Shown: piece by piece, positions 7,257-9,169 of the stretch | How the letters are laid out: each line of letters starts with the position of its first letter | Numbering within the stretch: position 1 is the stretch's first letter | Assembly: GCA_004376305.1 (NCBI GenBank) | Contig: SOKD01000359.1 | Span: 1-9,169 of the forward strand | Length of the DNA stretch: 9,169 nt | From: Candidatus Cloacimonadota bacterium | GTDB taxonomy: Bacteria > Hydrothermota > E44-bin80 | Reading direction: 5' to 3' | The notes under the pieces: model-generated | What the model saw: the letters and a program-made list of their open reading frames with translations, nothing else | What the model was told of the DNA's origin: nothing | Databases searched by the model: none | Position numbers and translations under genes: made by a program

Positions 7257-7285
7257 TTGACATTAGTTTTGTGTAAATATAAGAT
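7257..7285 (+). promoter_or_regulatory. Sigma-70-type promoter of nadE
   Basis: A perfect -35 TTGACA (7257-7262), a 17-nt spacer and a -10 TAAGAT (7280-7285) point toward nadE. An alternative -10, TATAAG at 7278-7283, has a 15-nt spacer. Transcription would begin near 7292 and leave a leader of about 60 nt before the ATG at 7353. No riboswitch-like fold or clear attenuator was recognised in that leader. Confidence 0.7.
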
Positions 7286-7352
7286 ACGTCAAATAGTGGG
7301 CTGCAAAAAATACTCCCAGGGTTCAACACCATATTTTGCAAAGCGAGGAAGA

Positions 7353-9002
7353 ATGAGTTTCAAGATTGCTCTATCCCAGATTAATTCATGTGTGGGGGAT
7401 TTCGAGGGTAATAGGAAGAAGATCATAGGGTTGATCAACCGGGCAAAAAAAGAGAATGTCAAGCTCGTCATTTTTCCAGAGCTTGCCATAACAGGTTATC
7501 CACCGAGGGATCTTCTCTTCAATAAGGGATTCCTTGAGAAGAATAGGGAAGTACTTGATGATATTACGAGGGAAACCGAAGGAATAGGGGTGATTGTAGG
7601 GTTCGTGGACTTTTATGAAGAGAAGCTTTCAAAATCCGATACCTCATCTTCTTTCTCAGGGAGAACACTTATCTTGCATAATGCCGCGTGTTTTTTGCAA
7701 AACTGCAAGGTAATTGGGAAGATATATAAGGTTCATCTTCCGAATTATGATGTATTTGATGAAAAACGGTATTTCGACCCCGGAAAAGAATGTCCTGTTT
7801 TTAATTTCGAAAATGAGAAGATTGGTATTAGTATTTGTGAGGATATGTGGGTGGACAAAAGCCCAATTGAAGAACAGATTAAAAGAGGTGCAACCGTGAT
7901 TATCAATATTTCAGCATCTCCCTTTTATGCAGGCAAACGTTCCCTCCGGAAAAAGGTAATAGCGCAGAGAGCTGCACAGAATCATGTTCCCGTAGTATAT
8001 GTGAATATGGTTGGGGGACAGGATGAACTGATCTTCGATGGATCAAGTTATGTGTTTAGCAAACAGGGAAATGCAATTGCAATAGGGAAATCCTTTGAGG
8101 AGGATTTCTTGATTGTCAATTCGTTTGATGGCGAGATGGTTTCTCGTAATGAGAATGTTACCCAGAATGTTTTTGACGCTCTTGTTCTTGGAGCACATGA
8201 CTATGTTCATAAGAATGGTTTTCAACAGGTTGTTATTGGATTGAGCGGCGGTATTGATTCAGCCCTTACAGCAATAATTGCCTGTGAGGCATTGGGGAGT
8301 GAAAATGTAACGGGGCTTCTCATGCCCGGACCTTTTTCTTCACGGGGAAGCCTGGTTGATGCTCAACAATTGGTGAACAATACCGGAATGCGCCACAAAG
8401 TTGTGAGCATTGAGACTATTTACCATAGCTATTGTGCAGTTCTCCATGAGCACTTTGAGGGAAAGGAGATGGATGTAACTGAAGAAAATATCCAGGCAAG
8501 AATCAGGGGAAATATCCTCATGGCTTTTGCCAATAAGTTCGGGCTACTCGTGCTCAGTACGGGGAACAAAAGTGAGCTTGCTGTCGGATATTCAACGCTG
8601 TACGGTGATATGGCCGGAGGGCTTGCTGTTATAGCTGATGTACCAAAAACGATGGTTTACAAACTTGCACGGTATTACAATAGCATTAAGGAACGTGATG
8701 TAATCGGTCAGGAAATCCTTAAAAAACCCCCTTCTGCAGAGTTAAGAAGTAATCAAAAGGATTCAGATGATCTCCCATCGTATGAGACACTGGATGAAAT
8801 TCTTGATCTGTATATAGAAAATGGTTTGAGCAATAAGGAGATTGTAGAAAAGGGATTTGAGAAAAAACTCGTTTCCGATATTATTCTCCGAATAAAACAG
8901 AGCGAATTTAAGAGAAAACAAGCGCCCATTGGGTTGAAGATTATGCCCAAATCATTTGGTTTTGGGAGAAGGATGCCTATCACGAACAAGTTTGAACAAT
9001 GA
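7353..9002 (+). CDS. nadE: Glutamine-dependent NAD+ synthetase
   Basis: This 549-residue enzyme converts deamido-NAD+ to NAD+ using ATP and ammonia released from glutamine, the last step of NAD biosynthesis, in the cytoplasm. Residues 1-265 are the nitrilase-type glutaminase, with the predicted triad Glu43 (PELAITGYPPRDL), Lys126 (KVHLPNYDVFDEKRYF) and Cys162 (ISICEDMW). Residues about 270-540 are the synthetase, with the ATP pyrophosphatase loop SGGIDSA (298-304), NIQARIRGN, LSTGNKSELAVGYSTLYGDM, KKPPSAELR and DDLPSYETLDEILD. All key motifs are present and the length fits two-domain bacterial NadE. The ATG at 7353 was chosen because the protein then begins with the family's first strand (FKIALSQINSCVGD) and GAGGAA precedes it; the frame is open back to 7197, but those 52 codons overlap the promoter and look non-coding. 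It is divergent from the signalling operon and probably transcribed on its own. Confidence 0.97.
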   Translation: MSFKIALSQINSCVGDFEGNRKKIIGLINRAKKENVKLVIFPELAITGYPPRDLLFNKGFLEKNREVLDDITRETEGIGVIVGFVDFYEEKLSKSDTSSSFSGRTLILHNAACFLQNCKVIGKIYKVHLPNYDVFDEKRYFDPGKECPVFNFENEKIGISICEDMWVDKSPIEEQIKRGATVIINISASPFYAGKRSLRKKVIAQRAAQNHVPVVYVNMVGGQDELIFDGSSYVFSKQGNAIAIGKSFEEDFLIVNSFDGEMVSRNENVTQNVFDALVLGAHDYVHKNGFQQVVIGLSGGIDSALTAIIACEALGSENVTGLLMPGPFSSRGSLVDAQQLVNNTGMRHKVVSIETIYHSYCAVLHEHFEGKEMDVTEENIQARIRGNILMAFANKFGLLVLSTGNKSELAVGYSTLYGDMAGGLAVIADVPKTMVYKLARYYNSIKERDVIGQEILKKPPSAELRSNQKDSDDLPSYETLDEILDLYIENGLSNKEIVEKGFEKKLVSDIILRIKQSEFKRKQAPIGLKIMPKSFGFGRRMPITNKFEQ

Positions 9003-9052
9003 CCGCAGAGGGGATTGAGCATAGTGCAAAGAGTGTAGGGTAAATAGGACGA

Positions 9053-9087
9053 ATGACAAATAACGAATAACCAATAACAAATAACGA
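9053..9087. repeat. Tandem AT-rich heptamer array, about five units
   Basis: Five adjoining heptamers read ATGACAA, ATAACGA, ATAACCA, ATAACAA and ATAACGA, consensus ATAAC(G/C/A)A. The 12-mer CAAATAACGAAT occurs at 9057-9068 and again at 9078-9089, so a 21-nt period is also visible. It lies between nadE and the probable purE start. Arrays of this look occur between genes in some environmental bacterial genomes; no function is evident here. Confidence 0.8.
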
Positions 9088-9105
9088 ATTGCTAGGAAAA
9101 AGGAT

Positions 9106-9169
9106 GTGCTTGTCGTAATGGGTAGTAAATCTGATAAAACTGTTATGTCTTCCTGCGATAAGTTTTTAA
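9106..9169 (+). CDS. purE: Probable PurE, N5-carboxyaminoimidazole ribonucleotide mutase, 5' end only
   Basis: Only the first 21 codons are inside the window, reading MLVVMGSKSDKTVMSSCDKFL from a GTG. A hydrophobic strand followed by MGSKSD and then VM and a Cys is the characteristic N-terminus of PurE, where the GSxSD loop binds the substrate phosphate. PurE moves the carboxyl group from N5 to C4 of the imidazole ring in purine synthesis. The GTG at 9106 is preceded by AGGA with an 8-nt gap. The frame is open only back to a stop at 9082-9084, so any other start would be a rare ATT at 9088 or the ATG at 9118, which would cut into the first strand. Class cannot be judged from this fragment. 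The call rests on a short but distinctive motif. Confidence 0.72.
   Translation, partial: MLVVMGSKSDKTVMSSCDKFL

Noticed and set aside
7197..7352. A 52-codon N-terminal extension of NadE from an upstream start
   Set aside because: It overlaps the likely -35 and -10 of nadE, its peptide resembles nothing in the NadE family, and the family start (FKIALSQ) follows the ATG at 7353, which has a GAGGAA ribosome site.
7292..7352. A riboswitch or attenuator in the nadE leader
   Set aside because: The leader is only about 60 nt, with one weak TGGG/CCCA pairing and no recognisable conserved aptamer.
9003..9052. A terminator after nadE
   Set aside because: No stable GC-rich inverted repeat followed by a T run is visible between the nadE stop and the heptamer array.

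Overview
The window comes from a bacterial chromosome of moderate to low GC (about 40% by eye) with dense gene packing, classical sigma-70-type promoters and purine-rich Shine-Dalgarno sites. Possible lipoprotein-type N-termini and large cytoplasmic PAS/GAF kinases suggest a Gram-negative, probably anaerobic or environmental lineage such as Desulfobacterota, Planctomycetota or Nitrospirota. That placement is weak; nothing here fixes the taxon.

Positions 1-7203, minus strand: one co-directional block of five genes that reads as an operon, with gaps of 3, 13, 85 (or 4) and 42 nt. In transcription order they are: a kinase-less PAS-PAS-GAF-GAF sensor protein; a soluble GAF-GAF-PAS histidine kinase with a complete catalytic core; a response regulator (REC, coiled coil, GAF, degenerate HD-GYP); a fused Memo-AMMECR1 protein (the B and A components of the so-called AmmeMemoRadiSam system); and the first 127 codons of a DUF192 protein with a hydrophobic N-terminus. 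A near-perfect promoter (TTGACA, 17 nt, TATAGT) sits so close to the first gene that its transcript should be leaderless or nearly so.

Positions 7204-9169, plus strand: a divergent promoter (TTGACA, 17 nt, TAAGAT), then nadE, a complete glutamine-dependent NAD+ synthetase, then a short spacer with a tandem AT-rich heptamer array, then the first 21 codons of a probable purE. These are housekeeping cofactor and purine genes.

The part worth attention is the left block. A phosphorelay with no DNA-binding output domain, whose regulator ends in an HD-GYP domain that has lost most of its metal ligands and the GYP motif, lies directly upstream of a Memo-AMMECR1 fusion of unknown biochemical role and a DUF192 gene. 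The simplest reading is a sensory pathway that works by protein contact or nucleotide binding, linked to the metal-site Memo/AMMECR1 protein. This functional link is inferred from gene order only. No RNA genes, insertion sequences or CRISPR arrays were seen.
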